Below, in pieces: positions 1 through 8,628 of a stretch of DNA of 39,871 nt. A program made the translations under genes and the position numbers. Origin of the DNA: an uncultured Clostridia bacterium (GTDB lineage Bacteria > Bacillota > Clostridia > Christensenellales > Aristaeellaceae). The stretch is from the NCBI GenBank assembly GCA_946411525.1, contig CAMKEI010000018.1:1-39871 (forward strand), read 5' to 3'. The notes beneath the pieces are model-generated. The model searched no databases. It was given only the letters and a program-made list of their open reading frames with translations, and was not told the DNA's origin. The first letter of the stretch is position 1; every line of letters starts with the position of its first letter.

Positions 1-2078
1 ACAAAGGTGCACCAGGGCAGCCAGTGGTAACGGCTCCGGTATTCCTGTTCGCTGAAATGAGCGCCCTCATTCACCAGGCCGGGGTACCGGTAATTGCTTC
101 CGTCCGTATCGTTGGCCTGTTTGCAGTTGCGGTTCAGGAACTCCGCAAAATCGCGGTAATGGCTGTCATCCGTCAGAAGATAAAGCCTGTAATAGGCGTA
201 GCTGCAGGCGGCCATGTAGATGTCTCCGCCCGCCGTACCTACGGACACATTGCTTTGTCCGCTGATATGATTCCGGTTGAAAGGATGTGCCGGATAAGGA
301 ACGTTCACGGGGAAATGCCAGATAAAGGTGAATGTTTCCGTATAGTCCGCAGCCCCGCAGGAAGCTTCCAGCCATTTAGTCTCGCCGGTAATATCATAAA
401 GGGCCATGAACGCGAACATGGCGTAGATTCCGGATTCCTTATCCATAATATCGGAGGTGTCGCAGGGACCGCCCCGGTATTCGAACAGCCTGTACTGATG
501 CTGCCATGCCCATTCGCCTGCTCTGACAGCCGCATTCAGATACGCTTTGTTTTTCGTCACCAGGTACAGCTGTGCAAGAAAACGCACGACACACGCAGTG
601 CTGGCTTTGGAATCCATGCAGCAGGACCCGTCGTCGTGATAGGATCGGTAAAAACTGCCGTCCCCGTTCTGTTTGTTTACCAGCCAGTCAGCAGTGCGTA
701 TGCAGTAATCCAGCCAGTTGTCATGTCGGATCCTGCGTTTCATTTCAAAAACGTACGCGTCCAGAACAGCCTCCAGGCCGTCGCCGATCTGCCGTACCCA
801 CAGGGGCTGCGGTTCGCTTTGATGCGTGGAAAGATGAACCCATAACCTTGGGAAGCCCGCGTCAGTCATCGTGTAATCGGTCCAGTATGCCAGAATGCCC
901 AGTCCCTTTCTGACCGCTTCCGGGTCTTCCCTGAGCCTTCCCCAGCGAAGAAGCTGGTATCCGATACCCGCCTGCTGCCCCACAAAGCCGATCTCCGCGG
1001 AAAACGAATTCGGATCAAAATCCGGCAGCTGCGCTACAAAAGGCGTACCCCATGCTTCACCGAACTGCCTGGTCACATCCCGGAGAAATCGCATCATATG
1101 ATCGAACAGCTGCGCGTTGTCCACATCGAAGAGTCTGTCCTTCAGGCGCGGATATACTTCTCTCCAGGTTGCGCGCATCATGGTACCGAAATCCCCGTAG
1201 CAGCCGAATGTGACACCGACAGCGTAGTGCTGGCGGAAACCCTCGCGCATCGGATGCACCCAGGTAATATTACTCAGCGGCTGCTGTGTGCTGACCGGCC
1301 CCCAGTTCCTGTAGGGCTGCTGCCCGTTAACCGCGGGGTAGATATAGTCAATGGATATCCCGTCGCAGACCGTGTCGGGAAGCGGGGTTGCCATCATATG
1401 CCCGTAATAGGTATAGGTGAGCGCCTCAGGGCGCGCCTTGCTGACGCCGAACGATCCCACCGTCATGAGCGGATCCACATACGCATAGTTTTCGGTCGCT
1501 GTACGGTCTGTGGAAGGAAGCGTCGCGTCGGCAGCCCAACGGGAAATCGCGACAGTCTCTCCTCCCGCTTTGTGCCGCATTGCGAACATGGGCAGGCCGG
1601 AATAGGTTTCCTTTCTCCAGTAGTACTGAAGGTTCATGTTTTTCCCCGGTGCGAAATCGGCTGCGTATCGGTTGTCAAGATACCATTGTCCCGGACTGAA
1701 ATAATCATAATCGCGCAACTCGTCAGACGCCGCCATGCAGAGGGATATCTTGGTCTGGAACCCCAGATCGTCAGGGTTCGCCTTTTGCACTTCTGCGTCC
1801 CGCGCGATCCTGAGCGTCCTTCCGTCGTGAACTTCGTATGTGTCGCGGACAAACACTTCCGAGCCGTTTTTCGTGACAAATACGGCCTCACCCTTCACGG
1901 TGCCGTTTTCCTCATGCACACGGTCGTACGCGATATCCCGGAACTCGTTGATTGCCGCATAGGTTTTCACAGATACATAAACCGGCCTGGCATTGAAATA
2001 CAGCGTCTTTCCGTTCCGGTTCACCTGGATTCCGCCGTTTTCGAAATATACGGTGTATTCTCCAAGGCTGATCCCCAT
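1..2078 (-). CDS. large unassigned protein, probable alpha/alpha-barrel carbohydrate-active enzyme (C-terminus cut by window edge)
   Basis: An open frame of 692 codons runs from an ATG at 2078 off the left edge, so its C-terminus is missing. The start is chosen because a GGGGGAGG ribosome site lies about 10 bases upstream; an in-frame GTG three codons earlier sits too close to that site. There is no signal peptide, so the protein is probably cytoplasmic. The first ~300 residues look beta-rich. From ~350 onward there are repeated aromatic helical segments, including a QNGDGSF turn near 480, typical of alpha/alpha toroid enzymes acting on polysaccharides. I do not recognise a named family. It begins 33 bases after the GH78 rhamnosidase stop and is almost certainly co-transcribed with it, so a role in rhamnose-containing glycans is an inference from context. 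Confidence 0.8.
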   Translation of the reverse strand, partial: MGISLGEYTVYFENGGIQVNRNGKTLYFNARPVYVSVKTYAAINEFRDIAYDRVHEENGTVKGEAVFVTKNGSEVFVRDTYEVHDGRTLRIARDAEVQKANPDDLGFQTKISLCMAASDELRDYDYFSPGQWYLDNRYAADFAPGKNMNLQYYWRKETYSGLPMFAMRHKAGGETVAISRWAADATLPSTDRTATENYAYVDPLMTVGSFGVSKARPEALTYTYYGHMMATPLPDTVCDGISIDYIYPAVNGQQPYRNWGPVSTQQPLSNITWVHPMREGFRQHYAVGVTFGCYGDFGTMMRATWREVYPRLKDRLFDVDNAQLFDHMMRFLRDVTRQFGEAWGTPFVAQLPDFDPNSFSAEIGFVGQQAGIGYQLLRWGRLREDPEAVRKGLGILAYWTDYTMTDAGFPRLWVHLSTHQSEPQPLWVRQIGDGLEAVLDAYVFEMKRRIRHDNWLDYCIRTADWLVNKQNGDGSFYRSYHDDGSCCMDSKASTACVVRFLAQLYLVTKNKAYLNAAVRAGEWAWQHQYRLFEYRGGPCDTSDIMDKESGIYAMFAFMALYDITGETKWLEASCGAADYTETFTFIWHFPVNVPYPAHPFNRNHISGQSNVSVGTAGGDIYMAACSYAYYRLYLLTDDSHYRDFAEFLNRNCKQANDTDGSNYRYPGLVNEGAHFSEQEYRSRYHWLPWCTF

Positions 2079-2111
2079 CTTTCGCACATCCTCCCCCTGA
2101 TATCTGCCCTT

Positions 2112-4325
2112 TTATACTGCATTGTTACCTGCAGGGTTTCTCCGGATTTCCTGCCCGCCAAACAGTACATAGCTCCCCTTTTCGACCACCCTGCTCTGTC
2201 CGTCCAGCACAATCTCCGTCTGCACCGGAGTGTCGATTTCATAGCGGATACCGTTCCCTGTATATTTCCAGAAGGATCTGATCCGTCCGTGAACCGAGTC
2301 CAGCACAGCGCTCATGTGTTTTACGCGCGGATCAGGCTGCGGCGCAATCCGCGCTCTGGCGAATCCCGGCTCAGCCGGCTGGATTCCGCAGGCAGTGCTG
2401 AACACCCAGTCCCCCACGGACCCGTAAGCGTAATGGTTATAGGAGTTCATATCATCATCCCAGAAAGTGCCGTCCGGCTTGATTCCGTCCCAGTGTTCCC
2501 ACATGGTGGTAGCTCCTTTTGAAACAGAATACAGCCATCCCGGATACTCCTTTCGCAGCAGCAGGGACCAGGCGATGTCGGAATGACCGTACCTGCTGAG
2601 TTCATGCAGAAGATACGGAGTCCCCACCAGGCCGGTCTGCAGCTTTGTTCCGCAGGCGAGGATCTGGTCAGCCAAAGCATCGGCCAGAGCCTGCGGCTGA
2701 TCTGTCAGATTAAAATGCAGTGCCAGCACTTTTTCAGTCTGAGTGTTCAGCTGTCCGCCGAACCGTTCCCGGAAAGCGGCGGTAATCCGGCTGTGCAGTG
2801 CCTCATACGCTCTGACATCCCGATGAAGAATTCTGCCGGCCATGATCACAATATGAACGGAATTGGCATAAAAAGCGCTGCAGATCAGGTCATCGTTGCT
2901 GTATCCCCGTTTGGCCAGCTCAATCGTGGCCGGATGATAGTCCTCCGGAGCGTCCAGTGCCAGCCAGTCCCCGTAAGTCCAGCATCCCGTCCATAAATCC
3001 TTTGCTGTGGATACAGTGGGAATATACTCAATCCATTTCTCCATGGCGTCATACATATCGGACAGGAACGAAATATCCCCGTACGTCTGATACAGCTGCC
3101 AGGGAATAATCGTGACAGCGTCTGACCACGCGCCTCCGCCGGGTTTATAGGCAGTCAGGCTCGGAATGACTTCCGGCACCCAGCCGTTATCATGCTGTGC
3201 CGCCCGCATATCCGCCAGCCATTTCCGGAAAAACTGCCGGACGTCATACTGCAGTGTGGCAGTCCTGCAGAAGATCTGTCCGTCCCCTGTCCAGCCGTAC
3301 CGTTCATCCCGCTGGGGGCAGTCTGTCGGAATGTCCAGGTAATTCCCTTTTTGGCTCCAGACGATATTGCTGAAAAGCTGGTTCAGCATAGGATCACTGC
3401 TGTTCAGCCACCCGGTTCGTTTCATCTCCGAATGCAGCACCACTGCGTGGATCTGATCGGCGGTAAATCCTTCAGGTGCTTCGTCAATCCGCAGGTACCG
3501 GAATCCGAAGAATGTAAACCTCGGTTTATAGTACTGCCGGCCTTCCCTGCAGATATAATGAAGTTGACTCCTGGCGGAGCGGTAATTCGCCGTATAAAAG
3601 TTCCCTTCTCTGTCCAGCACTTCCGCGGTTGACACGGACAGCTTTTCTCCTGCGCGGGCCTCAGTTTCGAAAACCATATATCCGGTCAGATTCTGACCGA
3701 AATCGATCACCCATTCGCCCCGCGGCGTCCTGAAGGAAGCGCACGGAAAAACCGTTTCCTGTTCATGTACTTCCGGTCCTTCCTGCGGAATCAGGTTGTC
3801 TTTCGGAAAATCACAGATTCTGGCCGGTTCAAAACAGGGCATCCGGGTCATATCCACATCTTCACCGATAAATATGCCGCTCAGTGTCACAGTGCTTTCA
3901 GACACTTCCCAGGTGTCGTCCGTCAGAATAAACTCCTCGCTTCCGTCGTCCCGGATCAGATGCAGGGCAGCGATCAGCATCGCGGGCAGGAATTCATCCG
4001 GATTTTCCGTTCCGGTCCACGGTGCGTTTGTCCGGCGGAACCAGCCGTTCGCCACGGTAATCTCCAGTGTATTGTCTTCGCCCAGCAGATCCGTTACGTC
4101 ATAGGACTGAACCTGCAGCCGTCTTCGGTATTCTGTCCAGCCGGGAGCAAGAATAAAGTCTCCGACCCTGCGGCCGTTCAGCACAGCTTCGTAAACGCCG
4201 TCGCATGTCACCTCCAGAGCCGCGGAACGAACAGGCTTCCCGCCTGTAAATTGTTTACGGAATACGGGCACCGCTGTGGAAGCCGCCCCCTCCATCGTGA
4301 TCCAAGATGCGTTCTGAATCAGCAT
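2112..4325 (-). CDS. GH78 alpha-L-rhamnosidase
   Basis: Hydrolyses terminal alpha-L-rhamnose from plant glycans or flavonoid glycosides; no signal peptide, so it probably acts on imported oligosaccharides. The 737-residue protein has the family order: N-terminal beta domains with the carbohydrate-binding-like region (about 1-210), linker, alpha/alpha six-hairpin catalytic domain (about 300-640) and C-terminal beta domain. The hallmark DCPQRDERYGWTGD starts at residue 335 and holds the presumed general acid Glu341. The second catalytic glutamate is expected at Glu610 in GATTMWEHW. The ATG at 4325 is preferred to the GTG/ATG pair at 4343/4340 because GGGAGGG lies seven bases upstream of it. It leads an operon with the unassigned protein downstream and is divergent from the ribokinase-family gene. 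Confidence 0.93.
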   Translation of the reverse strand: MLIQNASWITMEGAASTAVPVFRKQFTGGKPVRSAALEVTCDGVYEAVLNGRRVGDFILAPGWTEYRRRLQVQSYDVTDLLGEDNTLEITVANGWFRRTNAPWTGTENPDEFLPAMLIAALHLIRDDGSEEFILTDDTWEVSESTVTLSGIFIGEDVDMTRMPCFEPARICDFPKDNLIPQEGPEVHEQETVFPCASFRTPRGEWVIDFGQNLTGYMVFETEARAGEKLSVSTAEVLDREGNFYTANYRSARSQLHYICREGRQYYKPRFTFFGFRYLRIDEAPEGFTADQIHAVVLHSEMKRTGWLNSSDPMLNQLFSNIVWSQKGNYLDIPTDCPQRDERYGWTGDGQIFCRTATLQYDVRQFFRKWLADMRAAQHDNGWVPEVIPSLTAYKPGGGAWSDAVTIIPWQLYQTYGDISFLSDMYDAMEKWIEYIPTVSTAKDLWTGCWTYGDWLALDAPEDYHPATIELAKRGYSNDDLICSAFYANSVHIVIMAGRILHRDVRAYEALHSRITAAFRERFGGQLNTQTEKVLALHFNLTDQPQALADALADQILACGTKLQTGLVGTPYLLHELSRYGHSDIAWSLLLRKEYPGWLYSVSKGATTMWEHWDGIKPDGTFWDDDMNSYNHYAYGSVGDWVFSTACGIQPAEPGFARARIAPQPDPRVKHMSAVLDSVHGRIRSFWKYTGNGIRYEIDTPVQTEIVLDGQSRVVEKGSYVLFGGQEIRRNPAGNNAV

Positions 4326-4375
4326 TCCTGTCCCTCCCATCACGCACGTTCTTTTTTCAGTTCTGTTCTGAGATG

Positions 4376-4406
4376 ATTCTATCGCCTTAAGCTGACTCTA
4401 AGTCAA
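4376..4406 (-). promoter_or_regulatory. MerR-type promoter of the GH78 operon
   Basis: Read on the minus strand, -35 TTGACT (4401-4406) and -10 TAGAAT (4376-4381) are separated by 19 bases, the stretched spacing typical of MerR-family activated promoters. The spacer carries a perfect CTTAGAGT half-site (4395-4402) and a degraded opposite half. The same 12-mer TTGACTTAGAGT, also with a 19-base spacer, precedes the aldo/keto reductase at 35192. Confidence 0.55.
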
Positions 4407-4436
4407 TAGCTTATTTTGAAAAGATTGTTTTTCCTC

Positions 4437-4467
4437 TTGACGGGGCATGATGGAAATGTTTTATGAT
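4437..4467 (+). promoter_or_regulatory. probable promoter of the ribokinase-family gene
   Basis: TTGACG (4437-4442) is followed by TATGAT (4462-4467) with a 19-base gap; a shifted TTATGA gives 18. It lies 57 bases upstream of the ATG at 4524 in the divergent intergenic region. Confidence 0.4.
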
Positions 4468-4523
4468 ATACGGAAAGAACTGTAAAAAGTCCCGGATCCG
4501 TCGGTCCGGGAGAGGAGAAAAGT

Positions 4524-5405
4524 ATGCGGGTTCTGAATTTCGGCTCCCTGAATCTTGATTATGTCTATGATGTCGATCATTTTGTCCGGCCGGGAGAAAC
4601 GCTTGCTGTTCTGTCGCGGACCGTAAAAGCCGGAGGCAAAGGACTGAACCAGTCCGTGGCGCTGTCAAGGGCAGGCGCCCCTGTCTTCCATGCCGGCTGT
4701 CTGGGCGCCGGCGGTGATTTCCTGAAAACAATCCTTGAAACGAACGGAGTGAACACAGGTTTCCTGCTGCCCGTTCCGGAAGCGCAGGGGCATACTGTCA
4801 TTCAGGTGAATGCGGCGGGAGAAAACTGCATCCTGCTCTGCGGGGGATCCAACCGCTGCGTTCCGGAAGACCATATCCGCCGGGTAATGGACAGTTTCAA
4901 TCCGGGGGACTGGCTGATCCTGCAGAACGAGATCAACGGACTTCCGTTGATCGTGGAGCTTGCTTCTGCCCGGGGTATGCATATTGTTCTGAATCCCTCT
5001 CCCTGTGACGAGGCGATAAATGAAATCGATCTGTCAAAAGTGGATTGGCTTCTGACCAATGAGATCGAAGCCGCGCAGCTGTCCGGAAACGGGGATCCGG
5101 AAACGGCATGGAAGCAGCTTCATGCGCGCCACGGCGGTCTGTCGCTGCTGATTACGCTTGGCAGCCGGGGAAGCATGGCATGGCAGGTGGCAGACGATAC
5201 CGTAACATTTCACCGGGAAAAAGCGCAGAACGTGAAGGCAGTGGATACGACGGCCGCAGGTGACACCTACACCGGTTATTTCGTTGCCGGTCTTATGGAA
5301 GGCCTGCCGCTTTCCGTCTGTATGAAACAGGCAGGCCTGGCTGCCGCGATTGCCGTGACCCGGCCCGGCGCCGCCGATTCAATTCCCTGGAAGCATGAGA
5401 TATAA
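4524..5405 (+). CDS. ribokinase-like PfkB-family carbohydrate kinase
   Basis: ATP-dependent sugar kinase of the PfkB/ribokinase fold, 293 residues, close to the usual ~300. The N-terminal GSLNLDYVYDV strand, the GGKGLNQSVALSRAG segment (ribokinase GGKGANQA-type sugar contact) and the C-terminal anion-hole motif DTTAAGDTYTGYF (residues 241-253, catalytic base Asp247) are intact. RBS GGAGAGGAG precedes the ATG. It is divergent from the GH78 operon and convergent with the next gene, leaving only 14 bases between stops, with no obvious hairpin. The substrate cannot be fixed: ribose is the default, but glycan-derived deoxysugars or nucleosides are possible. L-rhamnulose is normally phosphorylated by FGGY kinases, so a direct role in rhamnose use is not implied. 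Confidence 0.85.
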   Translation: MRVLNFGSLNLDYVYDVDHFVRPGETLAVLSRTVKAGGKGLNQSVALSRAGAPVFHAGCLGAGGDFLKTILETNGVNTGFLLPVPEAQGHTVIQVNAAGENCILLCGGSNRCVPEDHIRRVMDSFNPGDWLILQNEINGLPLIVELASARGMHIVLNPSPCDEAINEIDLSKVDWLLTNEIEAAQLSGNGDPETAWKQLHARHGGLSLLITLGSRGSMAWQVADDTVTFHREKAQNVKAVDTTAAGDTYTGYFVAGLMEGLPLSVCMKQAGLAAAIAVTRPGAADSIPWKHEI

Positions 5406-5419
5406 CCGGCGTCTGACTG

Positions 5420-6514
5420 CTACGCGCGCCGGATCCTGGCGATAGCGGGATTGGTGAACTCCTCTTCTCCCGTTACTTCCCGGATCACGCTGATGTCTTT
5501 GGGGAAGGTTACGTTTTCCTCCCCGCCGTACAGCTCAATCTCCATCAGCGCCTGATCCTGCCATTGAGGATAAATGTCAATATTGTAATACAATCCGTTT
5601 TCACTCAGGCAGTATCTCTGTTTCCGGATCGGCCGGTAATCCGGATCCGCCTGCATCAGCAGCTCGAGATACTCGTTTTTTGTCAGCCGCTCCTCCATTT
5701 CGATCCGTTTGCCGTCAACCATCCGTTTCCTGGTTTTATAGTACAGATAATGTCCGTCCCTTCCGCGCTGGCGGATCCGGATCATCTCTCCCGGAATCTC
5801 GCTCTTCAGGTATGCCTGCAGAATCTCCACCCGCTGGCAGTTCGGACGCTTTTCCAGCTCCCCTGTGTCAGGATAACGGATCAGATACTTTCGTTTCGTC
5901 TCCAGCGGCCGCGGCTCACCCAGGAACGCGGCGATTTCCGTGATGAGGGCCATCATTTTGCCGTTAAAATCATACCGATTGTCGATGATCCGCAGATGCG
6001 GATGCCCTGTCCAGGAAGCAATCAGTCCGTCATCCACACGGATGGCTTCCTCCACCGTCTCGTAGCGCGCTGCATTGTTCGCCAGCGTATACAATTCCTC
6101 GGCACCTTTGGCCGCCGTAACCAGATGGAACACCGCGTCATAATGGTCCCGCAGTTCGATTTCGTTGGTTCCGAGCTGGTCCAGCACATACCGGAATTCT
6201 TCGTCGTTCATATATGCCCTGTTGTCCAGCGTTCCCCGGTCGCAGACGATCAGAACCTTCTCCGCGTCAAATGTTTTCGCCACCGCTTCAAAAACCTGCT
6301 CTTTTGCAAGCATCAGTTTTGTGATCTGCAGCTGGTACTCCCGGTTATTTTTGGTAAATTTCCAGGGTGCTCCGCCGCTGATCAGCTCCGTTGCGGTTTC
6401 GCTGACAAAAAGCACCATATAGCCGTCCTTGGTAAAGGCGTTCTGAATCCAGCTCATGGCGGTCGTTTTTCCTGCGCACGGGCCGCCTGTAATAACAATC
6501 TTTGTGATTATCAT
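5420..6514 (-). CDS. P-loop ATPase/kinase fused to CYTH-like domain (Ttd14-like)
   Basis: A 364-residue two-domain protein. Residues 1-200 form a P-loop NTPase of the AAA_28/NadR-kinase type: Walker A GGPCAGKT at 10-17, and a second acidic strand VLIVCDRGTLDNRAYM. Residues ~205-350 look like a CYTH/triphosphate-tunnel domain: an ExE-like opening KRKYLIRYP, several alternating charged beta strands (MIRIRQRG, YYKTRKRM, MEERLTKNEY) and a terminal MEIELYG. The same pairing occurs in the eukaryotic TRPL-translocation-defect protein Ttd14 and in uncharacterised bacterial proteins. The biochemical role is unknown; phosphate-ester or polyphosphate binding is an inference from the fold. GGGGGAT precedes the ATG at 6514. 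It appears to be a single-gene unit. Confidence 0.8.
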   Translation of the reverse strand: MIITKIVITGGPCAGKTTAMSWIQNAFTKDGYMVLFVSETATELISGGAPWKFTKNNREYQLQITKLMLAKEQVFEAVAKTFDAEKVLIVCDRGTLDNRAYMNDEEFRYVLDQLGTNEIELRDHYDAVFHLVTAAKGAEELYTLANNAARYETVEEAIRVDDGLIASWTGHPHLRIIDNRYDFNGKMMALITEIAAFLGEPRPLETKRKYLIRYPDTGELEKRPNCQRVEILQAYLKSEIPGEMIRIRQRGRDGHYLYYKTRKRMVDGKRIEMEERLTKNEYLELLMQADPDYRPIRKQRYCLSENGLYYNIDIYPQWQDQALMEIELYGGEENVTFPKDISVIREVTGEEEFTNPAIARIRRA

Positions 6515-6602
6515 ATTGTTTATCCCCCGTATTTATGGACAGGTCTTTTTTCATATCATACCACAGGTCCGGCAGGAAAAACAGCGCTCAGGCGCTTGCT
6601 GT

Positions 6603-7121
6603 TTATGGTGTTTCCTCGTTTATCAGCCGGTCCAGATACGGCTTGTACCTTGGATACTGGATTTTCAGCACGGGTTCCTCGCGGATCAGGCTGAGAAACG
6701 ACCGGGTATCCATCCACCGGTAATCGGCCGTCTCCCCTTCCTGCAGCCGGACCGCGTCCCTGGCGCAGTTCACGACAGCCAGATACGCATAGATAACCGA
6801 CCTGCTTCTCGGTTTCCATGTGATTCCGATCAGCTCCAGCCTGTCCGCGCTCAGTCCTGTTTCTTCCTGCATTTCTCTTCGGGCAGCCTCTTCCGGCGTC
6901 TCGCCGGCCAGGGCGGATCCGCCCGCGCTGGCTTCCCAGCAGCCCGGATAGATGTCCTTGCGGGGATCCCGGAATGTCAGGAGAAACGCTCCGTCCTCAT
7001 GCCGGATCAGGATATCGCAGACAATATGGTATCTGCCTTCCGGTATCTCTCTCGCGCGGGAGCGCTCCCAGGTTTCTCCGGTTTTGTTCCCCCGTTCGTC
7101 ATACAGATCCCATATCTCCAA
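6603..7121 (-). CDS. Nudix hydrolase (IDI-like/YfcD-type subgroup)
   Basis: A 172-residue Nudix protein. The Nudix box spans residues 68-90 (G..E..REMQEETGL) with the metal-binding glutamates Glu83, Glu86 and Glu87 in place. The N-terminus, MEIWDLYDERGNKTG, matches the subgroup related to isopentenyl-diphosphate isomerase and YfcD, whose true substrates are mostly unknown. The start is a TTG at 7121: AAGGAGG lies seven bases upstream and no in-frame ATG fits. It follows the DUF3795-protein gene in the same direction with an 82-base gap. Confidence 0.85.
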   Translation of the reverse strand: MEIWDLYDERGNKTGETWERSRAREIPEGRYHIVCDILIRHEDGAFLLTFRDPRKDIYPGCWEASAGGSALAGETPEEAARREMQEETGLSADRLELIGITWKPRSRSVIYAYLAVVNCARDAVRLQEGETADYRWMDTRSFLSLIREEPVLKIQYPRYKPYLDRLINEETP

Positions 7122-7203
7122 GGCAAGGCCTCCTTTTCATTCGGCAGACCCGGCTGTCTGCCTTTCATCGCTTCCCGCTCTCCCGCCCGGACACTGTCAT
7201 GGT

Positions 7204-8259
7204 TCAGTTCTCTTCCAGAATACATAATCCTTCTGCATAATCATGGCCCAGGAGTTCCTGCGTTCTGGAAAAGTCATATCTCTCATGGAGCCGGTCATGC
7301 GCCTGAAGGAAAGCCTTCTTTCCATGTTTTCTGATATAGAGAGCCTGCGCTTTCGCCGCGTTCGCGCCGTCGTTTGTCGGACTGTAAAAACCCTTTTCAC
7401 AGGATTCGAGAACATCGCACTCATAGCAGCCGTCCAGGCCTTTCTCCTGACAGCAGGATGCGTTGGGACACTTTCCGTCCGGTGAAACCGTTGCGAAAGA
7501 GCATGCATTATATGCCGTCCTGCAGGATCCGCACCATTCTCCGAGAAAACAGTGGTTGCAGGAAAATCCGCAGTACGCAATGGGATCGACGCCTTTCCGT
7601 GCCGTCCGGCAAAGTTTGTTCTTGATGCGGCGCATCGCTTCAATATGCATGATCCAGTGCCTGCTGAACGGCATCCTGATCAGGCCCATGACGTCCTTTC
7701 CGCACCAGTAGGAGATCAGCCAGTATGCCGACTCATCTTCACTGATGCATCCGGTTTCCTGCAGTCTGGTATTCGTTTCATCCCCGAATCTGCGTTTCAT
7801 GTCTGAATACTGCAGCTTCTCCAGGATCCTGTCGGTAGACTCCTGCACCTCCTGCGCATACAGGTATAGATGCTGAATGTCCAGCGCTTTGGAAAACGCC
7901 GCGATCTCATCCCCGGACAGTTCGTTTCCGGTTGTGATAATCGGAGAATGAATAGTGTCACAAAAACCCCGGGCAAACAGAATCTGCTGATCTCCGGCAA
8001 TCATCTCATGCGCGACGATGTCTTCGATTCTGAAGATATGCCAGATGGAATACGCCAGTGTTTTACTGTGATAGCCTTCCGCGCCGGCAAAAGGCATCCG
8101 GCTGAATGCTTCTTCCGGAAAAGTCTTCACAATCTGAGTGATCTGGTCAAACAGTTCCTTCCGCAGTTCGATCAGTTTCTTGATCGCTTCCCCGAATGTG
8201 GCTTCTTTTGAAATCAGTTTCTGTATCTCTTTATTCTTCTCTGACCAGCCTTTATCCAT
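7204..8259 (-). CDS. DinB-like domain fused to cysteine-rich DUF3795 domain
   Basis: A 351-residue protein of two parts. Residues ~15-200 are helical and DinB-like, with spaced histidines (SIWHIFRIEDIVAHEMI near 75-95, and RHWIMHIEAM near 210) that could hold a metal as in DinB/YfiT proteins. Residues ~225-330 are a DUF3795-type cysteine-rich module (YCGFSCNHCFLGEWCGSC, CPNASCCQEKGLDGCYECD) that probably binds zinc or an Fe-S cluster. The ATG at 8259 is chosen because GGGAGGAGGG sits about eight bases upstream; a longer frame to 8346 would overlap the preceding tfoX-like gene and has no ribosome site. DUF3795 proteins have no established function. Confidence 0.8.
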   Translation of the reverse strand: MDKGWSEKNKEIQKLISKEATFGEAIKKLIELRKELFDQITQIVKTFPEEAFSRMPFAGAEGYHSKTLAYSIWHIFRIEDIVAHEMIAGDQQILFARGFCDTIHSPIITTGNELSGDEIAAFSKALDIQHLYLYAQEVQESTDRILEKLQYSDMKRRFGDETNTRLQETGCISEDESAYWLISYWCGKDVMGLIRMPFSRHWIMHIEAMRRIKNKLCRTARKGVDPIAYCGFSCNHCFLGEWCGSCRTAYNACSFATVSPDGKCPNASCCQEKGLDGCYECDVLESCEKGFYSPTNDGANAAKAQALYIRKHGKKAFLQAHDRLHERYDFSRTQELLGHDYAEGLCILEEN

Positions 8260-8308
8260 GGACGTTCCCTCCTCCCGGCAGCTGTCCCCATATGTCAGTT
8301 CCTCTCTG

Positions 8309-8626
8309 TCACATTCTCTTCTGCTTTGGCGCCGGCAGTTCGTCATACATTGCTTTCAGCAGTTCTTTCAGGAATTCCCTGTTGTCTACATTGTCCACAA
8401 GCAGCATCTCTTTCGCGCCTTCATAGGGCAGTTCACGGTCCGCGTCCGGCATCATTGCTGCCGCTGACCTCGTGGGTTTGACCAGAAACCGGTCGTCATA
8501 AATGCCGCCGATAATCTTCCCGTGACAGTAAAGGATGTATTCTCCCATCATGGGCTTGAAAGTAATCCCATCCAGTTCCGAAAGCTGCTCCAGGATAAAA
8601 TCCAGGTATTCCCTGCTTGATGCCAT
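8309..8626 (-). CDS. TfoX N-terminal domain protein
   Basis: A 105-residue protein consisting only of the TfoX_N domain: the conserved core FKPMMGEYILYCHGKIIGG followed by DDRFLVKPT is clear. In Proteobacteria TfoX regulates competence. Stand-alone Firmicute versions are small cytoplasmic proteins of unknown function, often in runs of accessory enzymes, and should not be taken as evidence of competence. It starts two bases after the CatA-like gene stops, so the two are translationally linked, and ends 49 bases before the DinB/DUF3795 start. Confidence 0.88.
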   Translation of the reverse strand: MASSREYLDFILEQLSELDGITFKPMMGEYILYCHGKIIGGIYDDRFLVKPTRSAAAMMPDADRELPYEGAKEMLLVDNVDNREFLKELLKAMYDELPAPKQKRM

Positions 8627-8628
8627 CT

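Noticed and set aside
1098-2522. A 474-codon plus-strand open frame
   Set aside because: It is antisense to the unassigned glycan-locus protein and GH78 genes, crosses their junction, has low-complexity odd composition and no recognisable motif; it arises from GC-rich codon bias.
8309-8626. Competence regulator TfoX
   Set aside because: Only the short N-terminal domain is present; no competence gene lies nearby.
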